Assembly: GCF_002300165.1 (NCBI RefSeq)
Contig: NZ_MLCE01000012.1
Span: 248,001-312,000, forward strand
Reading direction: 5' to 3'
Source of the DNA: Streptomyces sp. Tue6028
Lineage (GTDB): Bacteria > Actinomycetota > Actinomycetes > Streptomycetales > Streptomycetaceae
Length of the DNA: 64,000 nucleotides
Part shown: piece by piece, positions 27,721 to 36,225 of the stretch
How positions within the stretch are numbered: position 1 is the first letter of the stretch
How the letters are laid out: each line of letters begins with the position of its first letter
The notes under the pieces: model-generated
What the model was told of the DNA's origin: nothing
Database searches by the model: none
The model's input: the letters and a program-made list of their open reading frames with translations, nothing else
Made by a program: the position numbers and the translations under genes

Positions 27721-27832
27721 CCCGGCCGGTCCCGCCTCGTGCGCCGCTCCGCCGCAGCGCGCTGTTTCCGGAACCTCCCCACCGGCCTCCGTCGTTCCGT
27801 ACCGTACGGGGCGACGGAGGAGGGGTGATCAC

Positions 27833-29905
27833 ATGGCGGAGCTGCGCCTGGGACCGCTGCTGAGGTATGTCGACGGCTCGTCGGCGACCTTCTGGGTCGA
27901 GACGAGCCGTCCGTGCACCGCCGAGGTGCGGTGCGCCGACGGCGCCCGCGGCAGCGCCGAGACCTTCCAAGTCGACGGCCACCACTACGCGTTGGTGCCG
28001 GTCGACGGACTGACACCGGGCACCGTCCGCACGTACGAGGTCGTGCTCGACGGCACCACCGTGTGGCCGCTGCCCGACTCCCCCTTCCCGCCCTCGGTGG
28101 TCCGCACCCCCGAGCCGGACGCCCCGGTCCGCGTCACCTTCGGCTCCTGCCGCTGGGCCGCGCCGCCCGCGGACGAGAAGGACCCGGTCGGGCCCGACGC
28201 CCTGGACACCCTCGCGGCCCGCATCGCCGCCGACCCCGACGGCGAACGCCCGGACGTACTGCTGCTGTTGGGCGACCAGGTGTACGCGGACGAGGTCTCC
28301 AGGGCCACCAGGGAGTGGATCGCGGCGCGCCGGGGTCTCGCCGACCCCCCGGGCAACCAGGTCGCGGACTACGAGGAATACACCCGCCTCTACTACGAGT
28401 CCTGGCTCGACCCCGAGATCCGCTGGCTGCTGTCCACCGTGCCCAGTTGCATGATCTTCGACGACCACGACGTCATAGACGACTGGAACACCAGCGCCGC
28501 CTGGGTCGCCGACATGCGGGCCACCCCGTGGTGGCGCGAGCGGGTGCTGAGCGGCCTGATGTCGTACTGGGTCCACCAGCACCTCGGCAATCTCTCCCCG
28601 CGCGAGCTGTCCGAGGACCTGCTGTACGCCGCGGTGCGCGAGACACCCGACGGCACCGATGTGCTGCGCGCCTTCGCCGCCCAGGCCGACGCCGACCCGG
28701 CCTCGGTGCGCTGGAGCTACCGCCGCGACTTCGGCCGCACCCGGGTCCTGATGCTCGACACCCGGGCGGCCCGCGTCCTGGAGGAGTCGAACCGGTCGAT
28801 GCTGGACCCGGGCGAGGAGCGGTGGCTGCGGGAACAGGCACTGGACGCGCCCGGCTCGTACGACCACCTCCTCATCGGCACCTCGCTCCCCTGGCTTCTG
28901 CCACACCTGGTGCACGACGCCGAGACGTGGAACGCCGCGCTGTGCCGGGGCGAACGCGGCGCTCGGTGGGCGCGGTTCGGCGAGGGGCTGCGCAGGCGGG
29001 CGGATCTGGAGCACTGGGCCGCGTTCCCTTCGTCGTTCGAGTCGCTGACGGCTCTGATCGCGGAGGCGGGGTCGGGGACGCGCAGCCTGGAGGACGCGGC
29101 GGCGGCGACCCCGGCGGGAGCCGGGGCCGAGACGGCCGGGGCCGAGGCGGCCGGTGCGGAGGACGGGACCGGGGCCGGGACTGCGGCGGTGGGAGCCGGG
29201 GCCGAGACGTCCGTAGCCGAGGTGGCCGGGGCGGGGGCCGGGACTGCGGCGGTGGGAGCCGTGGCCGAGACGTCCGTAGCCGAGGTGGCCGGGGCGGGGG
29301 ACGGGACCGGGGCCGGGACTGCGGCGGTGGGAGCCGGTGCCGCAACCGAAGCAGGGGCCGGAGGCGGGACCGAGGCCGGAGCCAATGCCGGGGCTGGAGT
29401 CGGGGCCGGGGCTGGAGCCGGGACCGTGATCGGGGCTGGAGCCGGGACCGTGATCGGGGCTGGAGCCGGGACCGGGGCTCCCGCGACCGTGCTCGTGCTG
29501 TCCGGGGACGTCCATCACGCCTACGTCGCCGAGCCGTTCTGGCCGGGCCGCCGGCTCGAGGCCACGGTCCTCCAGCTGACCTGCTCACCGGTCCACAACC
29601 GGATCCCGCTCTCCATACGGCTCGGTTTCCGTTTCGGCTGGAGCCGTCTCGCCCGCACGCTCGGGCACCGGCTCGCCCGGCACGGCCGCTGCGCCCGGCC
29701 ACCCGTCGACTGGCGGAAGACCGGCGGCCCCTGGTTCGGCAATCAGCTGATGACGCTGACCCTGCGCGGGCGTTCGGCGACGCTGCGGCTCGAACAGGCG
29801 CTGGAGGTGCGCGGCGGCAGCGGACGGAGCGGCGACGCGACCGCCGGCCGGGTCCGTCTGACGACCGTGACGGAGTCCGTCCTCACCCCACTCACCCCGC
29901 AATAG
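27833..29905 (+). CDS. PhoD-like alkaline phosphatase D protein with Gly/Ala-rich insertion
   Basis: 690 aa, ATG with GGAGGAGGGG upstream. No signal peptide is visible. N-terminal beta domain (LRYVDGSSATFWVETS) then the metallophosphatase: VTFGSCRWAAPP, LLLGDQVYADE, MIFDDHDVIDDWN, LIGTSLPWLLPHL and, late, VLVLSGDVHHAY. These hold the metal ligands of PhoD enzymes. About 130 residues (29095-29483) made almost only of Gly, Ala, Glu, Thr and Val are inserted before SGDVHHAY; normal family members have a short loop there. It may still fold with the insertion as a flexible loop. Substrate is likely a phosphoester or phosphodiester. Confidence 0.85.
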   Translation: MAELRLGPLLRYVDGSSATFWVETSRPCTAEVRCADGARGSAETFQVDGHHYALVPVDGLTPGTVRTYEVVLDGTTVWPLPDSPFPPSVVRTPEPDAPVRVTFGSCRWAAPPADEKDPVGPDALDTLAARIAADPDGERPDVLLLLGDQVYADEVSRATREWIAARRGLADPPGNQVADYEEYTRLYYESWLDPEIRWLLSTVPSCMIFDDHDVIDDWNTSAAWVADMRATPWWRERVLSGLMSYWVHQHLGNLSPRELSEDLLYAAVRETPDGTDVLRAFAAQADADPASVRWSYRRDFGRTRVLMLDTRAARVLEESNRSMLDPGEERWLREQALDAPGSYDHLLIGTSLPWLLPHLVHDAETWNAALCRGERGARWARFGEGLRRRADLEHWAAFPSSFESLTALIAEAGSGTRSLEDAAAATPAGAGAETAGAEAAGAEDGTGAGTAAVGAGAETSVAEVAGAGAGTAAVGAVAETSVAEVAGAGDGTGAGTAAVGAGAATEAGAGGGTEAGANAGAGVGAGAGAGTVIGAGAGTVIGAGAGTGAPATVLVLSGDVHHAYVAEPFWPGRRLEATVLQLTCSPVHNRIPLSIRLGFRFGWSRLARTLGHRLARHGRCARPPVDWRKTGGPWFGNQLMTLTLRGRSATLRLEQALEVRGGSGRSGDATAGRVRLTTVTESVLTPLTPQ
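29095..29483 (+). repeat. Degenerate coding repeat (Gly/Ala/Thr/Glu) within PhoD-like gene
   Basis: About 390 bp of GGGGCCGG(G)A-like units, with two longer repeats encoding AETSVAEVAGAG and GTAAVGAGA several times and a third GTVIGAGA twice. Reading frame is kept throughout, consistent with in-frame expansion of a loop. Confidence 0.85.
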
Positions 29906-30056
29906 GCCCCTTCCGCACGGTTGTTGGGCACGTTGTCCGTGATGCCCGTGACCCGTCCCACACCCGGCGCGGATCATCCGCACCAGGGCTCGGTTCCCGT
30001 ACCGTACGGCGGCATGATGAGGCGGACCGTCCGCTTCCAGCGGGCGGTCTGCTGCC

Positions 30057-32069
30057 ATGCGCCCCACACGCCCGGGAGTCACACCTTTGTCTGCAGCACC
30101 CCCACCCGAGTCCTCGGCTGCGCCCGAACAGGGAGACCCCCCACCACCGGCCGGGACCGCCGGCGTCTCCGTCGCCCTCGTCGGAGCCGGCCCGCGCGGC
30201 ACGAGCGTCCTGGAACGGCTGTGCGCGTCCGCGCCGGAACTCCTCCCGCCCGGCACCCCGCTGACCGTCCACGTCGTCGATCCGGACCCGCCGGGACCCG
30301 GCCGCGTCTGGCGCACCGCGCAGTCGCCGCACCTCCTGATGAACACCGTGGCGTCACAGGTGACCCTGTTCACCGACGAGAGCGTGGACTGCTCGGGACC
30401 GATCCGTCCGGGACCCAGCCTGCACGCGTGGGCGCGCGGCGAGCTGGGGCCCGACGACTATCCGACCCGCGCCCGCTACGGCCGCTACCTGGAATGGGTC
30501 TTCGGCGAGGTGGTGCGCGGGGCGCCGCCCGCGGTGCGGGTGGAGGTGCACGCGGCGCGGGCGACCCGGCTCGACGACGCTCCCGACGGCCGGCAGGACC
30601 TCGTCCTGTCCACCGGCCGCACCCTGTCCGGCCTGGCCGCCGTCGTCCTCGCCCAGGGCCATCTCCCGGCCCTCGCGGATCCCGCGGAGCGGCACCTGTC
30701 CGCGCACGCGGGGCGGCACGGACTGCGCCACGTCCCGCCCGCCAACCCGGCCGACGTCGACCTCTCCTGTCTCGCTCCCGGCGAACCGGTCCTGCTGCGC
30801 GGGCTCGGCCTCAACTTCTTCGACCACATGGCGCTGCTGACCGCGGGCCGCGGCGGCCGTTTCACACGCACGGACGCGGGCCTGCGCTACCGGCCCTCGG
30901 GGAAGGAGCCGCGGCTGTACGCCGGCTCCCGGCGCGGTGTCCCGTACCAGGCGCGCGGCGACAACGCCAAGGGCCCGTACGGCCGTCACACCCCGCTCGT
31001 CCTCAGCGACGAGGTGATATCGGGCTTCCGCAAACGCGCCGACTCCGGTGACGCACCCGACTTCCTGGGCGAGATATGGCCGTTGGTCGCCAAGGAGGTG
31101 GAAACGGTCTACTACGAGGGGCTGTTGAGCAGGATCGGCGGTCCCGCTCTCGCCGGCCGCCTTCCCGGCGACTTCAGGGACCGCTTCCTCGGCGTACCGC
31201 ACCGCGACACCCAGGAGGCGCGTCTGCTCGACGAGTTCGGCATCGCGCCCGCCGAACGCTGGTCCTGGGAACGACTCTCGCGCCCGTACGCCGGACGGGC
31301 CTTCGCCGGCCCCGGCGCCTGGCGCGACTGGCTGCTCGGCCATCTGCGCCAGGACGCCGAGCAGGCCGCGCTCGGCAATGTGGAAGGACCCCTGAAGGCC
31401 GCCCTCGACGTGCTGCGCGACCTGCGCAACGAACTCCGGCAGATCGTGGACCACCGCGGCCTGTCCGGCGACTCGCGACGGGCGCACCTGGACCGCTGGT
31501 ACACACCGCTCAACGCCTTCCTCTCCATCGGCCCGCCCCGGCGGCGCATCGAGGAGATGTACGCGCTGATCGAGGCGGGCGTGCTGAGCGTCCTCGGCCC
31601 CCGGCTGGAGGTGCGGGCCGAGGACGGCACGTGGGTCGCGCACTCCCCCGACGTCCCGGGGTCCGCCGTACGCGCCACGACGCTCGTGGAGGCGCGGCTA
31701 CCGGAACCGGATGTGCGCAGGACGGCCGACGAGCTCCTCGGCCGGCTGCTGAGGACGGGACAGTGCCGCCCGCACACCGTCGACGGCTACGAGACCGGCG
31801 GACTGGACGTCACACCGCGCCCCTATTTCCTGATCGACCGTCAAGGGCGTTCGCATCCACGGCGGTTCGCGTTCGGGGTGCCCACGGAGGGCGTGCACTG
31901 GGTGACCGCGGCCGGGGCCCGGCCCGGCGTGGACTCGGTCACGCTGTCGGACGCCGACGCGGTGGCGCGGGCCGTGCTGCGCTCGGCGTCGGCCGGGACG
32001 GAACGGGAAACGGAACCGGAAGCGGAAGCCCACGCATGGCCGAATGTTGAACTTGCAAGCATTGATTAG
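30057..32069 (+). CDS. FAD/NAD(P)-binding protein (PF13454-type)
   Basis: 670 aa; ATG start with only weak ribosome site, and the first 35 residues are Pro/Ala-rich. Rossmann motif VALVGAGPRGTSVLERL (GxGxxG, residues about 40-55), then HLLMNTVASQVTLFTD, ARYGRYLEWVF and a second region LLRGLGLNFFDHMALLT. This layout is that of large actinobacterial FAD-NAD(P)-binding proteins of unknown substrate, sometimes linked to siderophore or amino-acid hydroxylation. Cytosolic. The stop lies inside the following iron box, so control of the downstream gene begins at its end. Confidence 0.85.
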   Translation: MRPTRPGVTPLSAAPPPESSAAPEQGDPPPPAGTAGVSVALVGAGPRGTSVLERLCASAPELLPPGTPLTVHVVDPDPPGPGRVWRTAQSPHLLMNTVASQVTLFTDESVDCSGPIRPGPSLHAWARGELGPDDYPTRARYGRYLEWVFGEVVRGAPPAVRVEVHAARATRLDDAPDGRQDLVLSTGRTLSGLAAVVLAQGHLPALADPAERHLSAHAGRHGLRHVPPANPADVDLSCLAPGEPVLLRGLGLNFFDHMALLTAGRGGRFTRTDAGLRYRPSGKEPRLYAGSRRGVPYQARGDNAKGPYGRHTPLVLSDEVISGFRKRADSGDAPDFLGEIWPLVAKEVETVYYEGLLSRIGGPALAGRLPGDFRDRFLGVPHRDTQEARLLDEFGIAPAERWSWERLSRPYAGRAFAGPGAWRDWLLGHLRQDAEQAALGNVEGPLKAALDVLRDLRNELRQIVDHRGLSGDSRRAHLDRWYTPLNAFLSIGPPRRRIEEMYALIEAGVLSVLGPRLEVRAEDGTWVAHSPDVPGSAVRATTLVEARLPEPDVRRTADELLGRLLRTGQCRPHTVDGYETGGLDVTPRPYFLIDRQGRSHPRRFAFGVPTEGVHWVTAAGARPGVDSVTLSDADAVARAVLRSASAGTERETEPEAEAHAWPNVELASID

Positions 32070-32079
32070 GCTCACCTAA
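32061..32079. promoter_or_regulatory. DtxR/IdeR (DmdR1)-type iron box
   Basis: ATTGATTAGGCTCACCTAA matches the Streptomyces iron box consensus (TTAGGTTAGGCTCACCTAA) at 16 of 19 positions. It lies 78 bp before the DoxX start and overlaps the stop of the FAD-binding gene. Confidence 0.82.
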
Positions 32080-32156
32080 CGTTGGTGACTCACTCGGTTC
32101 CGTCCCCCACGTTCCGGTCCCCCCACGGGCCGGACCAGACCGAAGGAGTCCCCCAC

Positions 32157-32609
32157 ATGACCGGACGCCTCGACAGCGCCCAGCCCTACGCCGTCGGCCT
32201 GTTCCGCATGGTCGTCGGCCTGCTCTTCGCCGCGCACGGCGCCGCCTCGCTCTTCGGCGTGCTCGGCGGCGCCGGCGGCACGGGCGGCACCATCGGCGCC
32301 GGTACCTGGCCCGGCTGGTACGCGGCCGTGATCCAGCTCGTCGGCGGCGTCCTCGTGCTGCTCGGCCTCGGTACCCGCGCCGCCGCGTTCCTCTCGTCCG
32401 GCTCGATGGCGTACGCCTACTTCGACGTGCACCAGTCGGCCGCGCTGTGGCCGATCCAGAACGGCGGCGAGCTCTCCGCGCTGTTCTGCTGGGCGATGCT
32501 CCTGCTCGTCTTCACCGGGTCTGGCGCACTCGGCCTCGACCGCCTCTTCACCGGCCGTACCTCACCCGCCGCCGAGGAGAAGCGGGCCTCGGAGCCCGTC
32601 GCGGCCTGA
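32157..32609 (+). CDS. DoxX family membrane protein, iron-regulated
   Basis: 150 aa, ATG with GAAGGAG 8-9 bases upstream. Four hydrophobic segments: AVGLFRMVVGLLFAAHGAASL, IQLVGGVLVLLGLGTRAAA, MAYAYFDVH region and LFCWAMLLLVFTGSGALGLDRL. It fits DoxX family proteins, small quinone-linked or thiosulfate-related oxidoreductase subunits of the membrane whose role in Streptomyces is unclear. The iron box upstream predicts repression by DmdR1 in iron-rich conditions. Followed by a strong terminator. Confidence 0.85.
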   Translation: MTGRLDSAQPYAVGLFRMVVGLLFAAHGAASLFGVLGGAGGTGGTIGAGTWPGWYAAVIQLVGGVLVLLGLGTRAAAFLSSGSMAYAYFDVHQSAALWPIQNGGELSALFCWAMLLLVFTGSGALGLDRLFTGRTSPAAEEKRASEPVAA

Positions 32610-32628
32610 CCCCCGCACCGCGCGCAGG

Positions 32629-32673
32629 ACGGCGCCCGGTCCCGGTACGAGCGGTGCGGGGACCGGGCGCCGT
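32629..32673. terminator. Hairpin terminator after doxX
   Basis: 15-bp arms ACGGCGCCCGGTCCC (32629-32643) and its complement (32659-32673) with a 15-base loop, 20 bp after the stop. Confidence 0.82.
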
Positions 32674-32847
32674 CGTACCCGACACGGGTGACGCGGCGTG
32701 AACGTGATGTGACTGACACATGAGCCCCCCGTGGATCTCCTGTCACACCCGCGGCGTACGCTGTATGGCTGTTACAGGCCGCCCTGCCGCTCCCCGCGAC
32801 GTCGCGGCGTGGTCGTGCCTACGGGGGATTTCAGGGGGAGTGTTGCA

Positions 32848-33471
32848 GTGCTGGAAAGTATGGGGTCGCTGACGGGCAGCCCATGGATCTACGTGGCCGT
32901 CGCCCTGTCCGTCCTGCTCGACGTGTTCCTGCCGATACTGCCGAGCGGCGTCCTCGTCATCACGGCCGCCACGGCCGCGGCGGGCTCCGCCGCCGGCGCC
33001 GTCCCGCACGCCGTGCCCGACATGCTGGTGCTCACCCTGTGCGCGGCCACCGCCTCCGTACTGGGTGATCTGGTCGCGTACCGGCTGGCCTGGCGCGGCG
33101 GCGAGCGCCTGGACCGGGCGATCGCCCGGTCCCGCCGCCTGACCAGGGCGCAGGAACGTCTCGGCGTGGCCCTCGCGCGCGGCGGCGGAGTTCTGGTCGT
33201 CATCGCCCGCTTCGCCCCGGCCGGCCGCTCGGTCGTCTCGCTCGGCGCGGGCGCGGCCCACCGCAGGGTGCGCGAGTTCCTGCCCTGGTCCATCCTCGCG
33301 GGCCTGAGCTGGGCCGGGTACAGCGTGGCCCTCGGCTACTTCGGCGGCCAGTGGCTGGGCGCGACCTGGCTGGCCACGGGGGTCTCCTTCGCGGCGCTGC
33401 TCGTCGCGGGCGCGGGCGCGGCGTACCTCATGCGGCGTCCGGTGGTCGAGGGGACCGGCACCCGCGCCTGA
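32848..33471 (+). CDS. DedA-family membrane protein
   Basis: 207 aa from GTG with GGGGGAG seven bases upstream. DedA/SNARE-associated pattern: first helix with LSVLLDVFLPILPSGVLVITAATAAAG (the E/D-x-x-x-P-x-x-P-(G/S) motif as DVFLPILPSG), then GDLVAYRLAWRGGERLD and VVIARFAPAGRSVVSLGAG (the F-x-x-x-x-R-x-x-x-x-x-x-G motif). Several transmembrane helices. DedA proteins are proposed lipid flippases or scramblases that recycle undecaprenyl or phosphatidylethanolamine carriers. Single gene. Confidence 0.87.
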   Translation: MLESMGSLTGSPWIYVAVALSVLLDVFLPILPSGVLVITAATAAAGSAAGAVPHAVPDMLVLTLCAATASVLGDLVAYRLAWRGGERLDRAIARSRRLTRAQERLGVALARGGGVLVVIARFAPAGRSVVSLGAGAAHRRVREFLPWSILAGLSWAGYSVALGYFGGQWLGATWLATGVSFAALLVAGAGAAYLMRRPVVEGTGTRA

Positions 33472-33561
33472 CACCGGGCCCACGGGGTCGACGCCCCGGC
33501 CCCGGCGCACGCGAGCCGCCGTGTTCTCGCGCAGGCCCGCGGCCGTGGCGCGGGCGGGCCG

Positions 33562-33735
33562 GGGGCTAGGGGGTTTCGTTCGGATCGGCTCGGATCAGGC
33601 CGCGGCGTCCGGTGCGGTGCATCGCAAGGCGGAGGATCACCTGCGTACTGGGTGTACTCGGGTGGTCCGACAACGCGGCGAGGTGCCGTGCCGGGCACCG
33701 CGGACCCGAGCTGATCCGAACGAAACCCCCTAGCC
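33562..33735. repeat. Palindromic element with about 30-bp terminal inverted repeats (MITE-like or structured RNA)
   Basis: The left end GGCTAGGGGGTTTCGTTCGG (about 33564-33583, continuing to 33593) is repeated as its inverse complement at about 33706-33735, with one mismatch over about 30 bp. The roughly 110-bp interior has further dyads (GGTGCCGTGCCGGGCACC, GTACTGGGTGTAC) and is not coding. The right end contributes the TAG stop of the DUF2277 gene. No duplicated target site is obvious. I recall similar AACGAAACCCCCTAG ends between Streptomyces genes, but that is memory, not a search. Confidence 0.7.
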
Positions 33736-33957
33736 GGCGCGCTGCGCCGCCCCGCGCACCTCCAGTCCGCCGAGCAGTTCGGCGGTGGCCGCCGCGACGG
33801 CCTCGACCGCCCGGTCGAAGACCTCACGGTTGTGGGCGGCGGGGGCGCGGAACCCGGACACCTTGCGGACGTACTGAAGGGCGGCGGCCCGGATCTCCTC
33901 CTCGGTCGCCTCTTCGGGGAGCACGGGCGGACGGAGCGTCTTGATGCTGCGGCACAT
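33730..33957 (-). CDS. DUF2277 family small protein
   Basis: 75 aa from ATG (MCRSIKTLR), the invariant beginning of DUF2277 proteins. The rest, PPVLPEEATEEEIRAAALQYVRKVSGFRAP split, then NREVFDRAVEAVAAATAELL, fits the family. Function unknown; soluble and cytosolic. Its TAG stop is formed by the end of the adjacent palindromic element, so the C-terminus (LEVRGAAQRAG) may have been altered by insertion of that element. Confidence 0.85.
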   Translation of the reverse strand: MCRSIKTLRPPVLPEEATEEEIRAAALQYVRKVSGFRAPAAHNREVFDRAVEAVAAATAELLGGLEVRGAAQRAG

Positions 33958-34125
33958 GCGCCCAGTCTCGCGCGTACGCCCCCGTCCCGGGAACCCGCGC
34001 ACGGAACGCCGTGCGGCACCATGTACGGAACACCGCGCGGCACCGCGCACGGAACGTCGCGCGCGAGCCGCGGCCGTGCGGCGGAGTCCGGGAATAGCGC
34101 CGCTCCACGCCCCCTTGTGCTGGGC

Positions 34126-34899
34126 ATGACCACAGTGGAGATCCTGTACGTCGGCGGCCCGACCTCGGTCGTCGAGATCGGCGGCGTACGGCTGCTGACC
34201 GACCCGACGTTCGACGCCCCCGGCGAGTACCCCATCGGCTCACGGAAGCTGGTGAAGACGGCGGGGCCCGCGCTCCCGGCCGCCGAGATCGGCCCGGTCG
34301 ACGCCGTCCTGCTCTCGCACGACCAGCACCCCGACAACCTCGACACGTCCGGGCGCACCTTCCTCCGAGGCGCCCCCGTGACCCTGTCCACGGCATCGGC
34401 GTACGACCGTATCGGCGCGCCCGTGCGGGCCCTGCCCTCCTGGGAGCACGTCGAACTGCCGCGCCCCGGCGGCGGGACCCTGCGGGTGACCGCGGTGCCC
34501 GCGCAGCACGGCCCCGACGGCTCGGAGCCCGTCGTGGGCGAGGTGACCGGCTTCGTGCTGTCCGGGGACGGTCTGCCCAAGGTGTACATCAGCGGTGACA
34601 ACGCGTCCCTGGACGTCGTCCGCGCGATCGCCGGACGCGAGGGGCCCTTCGACGTGGCCGTGCTGTTCGCGGGCGCCGCCCGTACTCCGCTGGTGCCCGA
34701 CGCCCCGCTGACCCTGACGAGCGAGGACGCGGCACGGGCCGCCGACATCCTGGGCGCCCGCCATGTCGTACCGCTGCACTTCGAGCACTGGGGCCACTTC
34801 ACCCAGGACGGTGGCACGCTCACCAAGGCATTCGCGGAGGCGGGTCTCACGGACCGGCTGCACCTCCTGGAGCCGGGCGCCTCCGTGCGCCTGCCGTAG
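34126..34899 (+). CDS. UlaG-like metallo-beta-lactamase-fold hydrolase
   Basis: 257 aa, ATG after GGGC with no strong site. It starts TTVEILYVGGPTSVVEIGGVRLLTDPTFD (family-typical first strands, split), followed by LSHDQHPDNLDT (HxxHPD metal motif, a variant of HxHxDH), VTAVPAQHGPDG, VYISGDNASLD and HVVPLHFEHWGHFTQ. These give the metal-binding loops of MBL-fold enzymes, closest to UlaG/L-ascorbate-6-phosphate lactonase-like proteins. Cytosolic, substrate unknown. Single gene. Confidence 0.85.
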   Translation: MTTVEILYVGGPTSVVEIGGVRLLTDPTFDAPGEYPIGSRKLVKTAGPALPAAEIGPVDAVLLSHDQHPDNLDTSGRTFLRGAPVTLSTASAYDRIGAPVRALPSWEHVELPRPGGGTLRVTAVPAQHGPDGSEPVVGEVTGFVLSGDGLPKVYISGDNASLDVVRAIAGREGPFDVAVLFAGAARTPLVPDAPLTLTSEDAARAADILGARHVVPLHFEHWGHFTQDGGTLTKAFAEAGLTDRLHLLEPGASVRLP

Positions 34900-35029
34900 A
34901 CGACGGCGCAACACCCAAGCAAAACCTTGAACTTGGGCAAGCCTCTCCGAGGATTGACTCGGATGTCCGGGGCTTGTGATCATCGCCGGGGCTCTCGTCC
35001 GGGGGCCGCGGCCAAAGGATCGAGGAACC

Positions 35030-35938
35030 ATGGCGAATGACCGGCTGACGGTGGCGGTACTGGGTCCGGGCGGGGTCGGCGGTCTGCTCGCCGCGCTCCT
35101 CTCCCGCACCGGCCACCGGGTGATCTGTCTGGCCGGCGAGGAGACCGCGCGGGTGCTGGGCACGGACGGCATCGAGGTCCGCAGCGGCCACTTCGGCGAC
35201 TTCACGGCGCGCGTGGAGGCGGACACGGTACTGCGCGAGCCCGTCGACGCGTGCTTCGTCGCCGTCAAGGCCACGGCACTCGACGCCGCCCTCGAACGCG
35301 TCCCGGCGAAGGCCCTGGGGGACGCCGGCCTCGTCGTGCCGTTCCTGAACGGTGTCGAGCACCCGGCGGCCCTGCGGAAGCTCTACCGCTCCGAGCAGGT
35401 GGCGCCCGCGGTGATCCGCGTCGAGTCGACCCGCGTCTCGCCGGGGGTGATCGAGCACGGCAGCCCGTTCGCCGAGGTCGACCTCACCGGCGACACGGCA
35501 CCCCGCGAGCGGGTCGACGCGCTCGCCGGAGCGCTGGAGCGGGCCGGTGTGCGCGTCCGGGTCCAGGAGGACGAGGCGGCGGTGCTGTGGGCGAAGATGT
35601 CGTTCCTCGCCCCCTTCGCCCTGCTGACCACCCGGTACGGGGTGCCGCTCGGTGACGTACGCACCCGGCACCGCGCGGAGTTGGTGGCCCTGACGGAGGA
35701 GGTCGCGGCGGTGAGCCACGCGAGCGGGGCGCCCGTCGACCCGGCCGCCGCCCTCGCCCGCTACGACGCGTTCCCGCCCGGCACCAAGTCCTCCATGCAG
35801 CGCGACGCGGAAGCGGGCCGCACGCTGGAACTGGACGCGATCGGCGGCGCGTTGCTGCGCGCCGCCACCCGGTTCGGGGTTCCGGTGCCGGTGGCGAGCG
35901 GCCTGGTACGGGAGTTGGCGGGTCCGGACGGATCCTGA
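35030..35938 (+). CDS. 2-dehydropantoate 2-reductase family protein (PanE/ApbA)
   Basis: 302 aa, ATG with GAGGAA upstream. NADPH Rossmann motif VAVLGPGGVGGLLAALL, then the middle LNGVEHPAALRKLY and catalytic Lys in WAKMSFLAPFALLTT, and C-terminal helical domain with FPPGTKSSMQRDAEAGRTLELDAIGGAL (the family-type S-M-x-x-D region). In the pantothenate pathway it would reduce ketopantoate to pantoate; paralogues reduce other 2-oxo acids. Cytosolic. Convergent with a LysR gene across a tandem palindromic array. Confidence 0.85.
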   Translation: MANDRLTVAVLGPGGVGGLLAALLSRTGHRVICLAGEETARVLGTDGIEVRSGHFGDFTARVEADTVLREPVDACFVAVKATALDAALERVPAKALGDAGLVVPFLNGVEHPAALRKLYRSEQVAPAVIRVESTRVSPGVIEHGSPFAEVDLTGDTAPRERVDALAGALERAGVRVRVQEDEAAVLWAKMSFLAPFALLTTRYGVPLGDVRTRHRAELVALTEEVAAVSHASGAPVDPAAALARYDAFPPGTKSSMQRDAEAGRTLELDAIGGALLRAATRFGVPVPVASGLVRELAGPDGS

Positions 35939-35945
35939 TCCGGGC

Positions 35946-36225
35946 CGTGGCGCGTCACGGTCCCGAGGGACGACGGTGACGCGTCACCGTGCCGAAGGCG
36001 ATGGTGGCGCGTCACGGTGCCGAGGGACGACGGTGACGCGTCACGGTGCCGAAGGCGATGGTGACGCGTCACGGTGCCGAGGGCCGGCAGTGGCGCGTCG
36101 TGGTCCCGAAGGACGACGGCGACGCGTCACGGTGCCGAGGGCCGGCAGTGGCGCGTCGTGGTCCCGAAGGACGACGGTGACGCGTCAGGGTTCCGAGGGG
36201 CGGCAGTGGTGCGTCACCGTGTCCG
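35946..36225. repeat. Tandem array, about ten 28-29-bp units each carrying a palindrome
   Basis: Units are related to GGTGACGCGTCACGGTGCCG plus a purine-rich tail (AAGGCGATG, AGGGACGAC or AGGGCCGGC), spaced 28-29 bp. The core GTGACGCGTCAC is a perfect 12-bp palindrome in several units; unit two extends it to CGGTGACGCGTCACCG. Units differ by two to five bases, and one alternates between GTGGCGCGTCGTGG and GTGACGCGTCACGG forms. The last one and a half units lie inside the LysR gene and encode its C-terminal TVTHHCRPSEP. This is not a CRISPR, as there are no unique spacers. Confidence 0.85.

Noticed and set aside
35946-36225. CRISPR array
   Set aside because: Units are adjacent and degenerate, with no unique spacers; the repeat is palindromic and of 28-29 bp period, and no cas genes are nearby.
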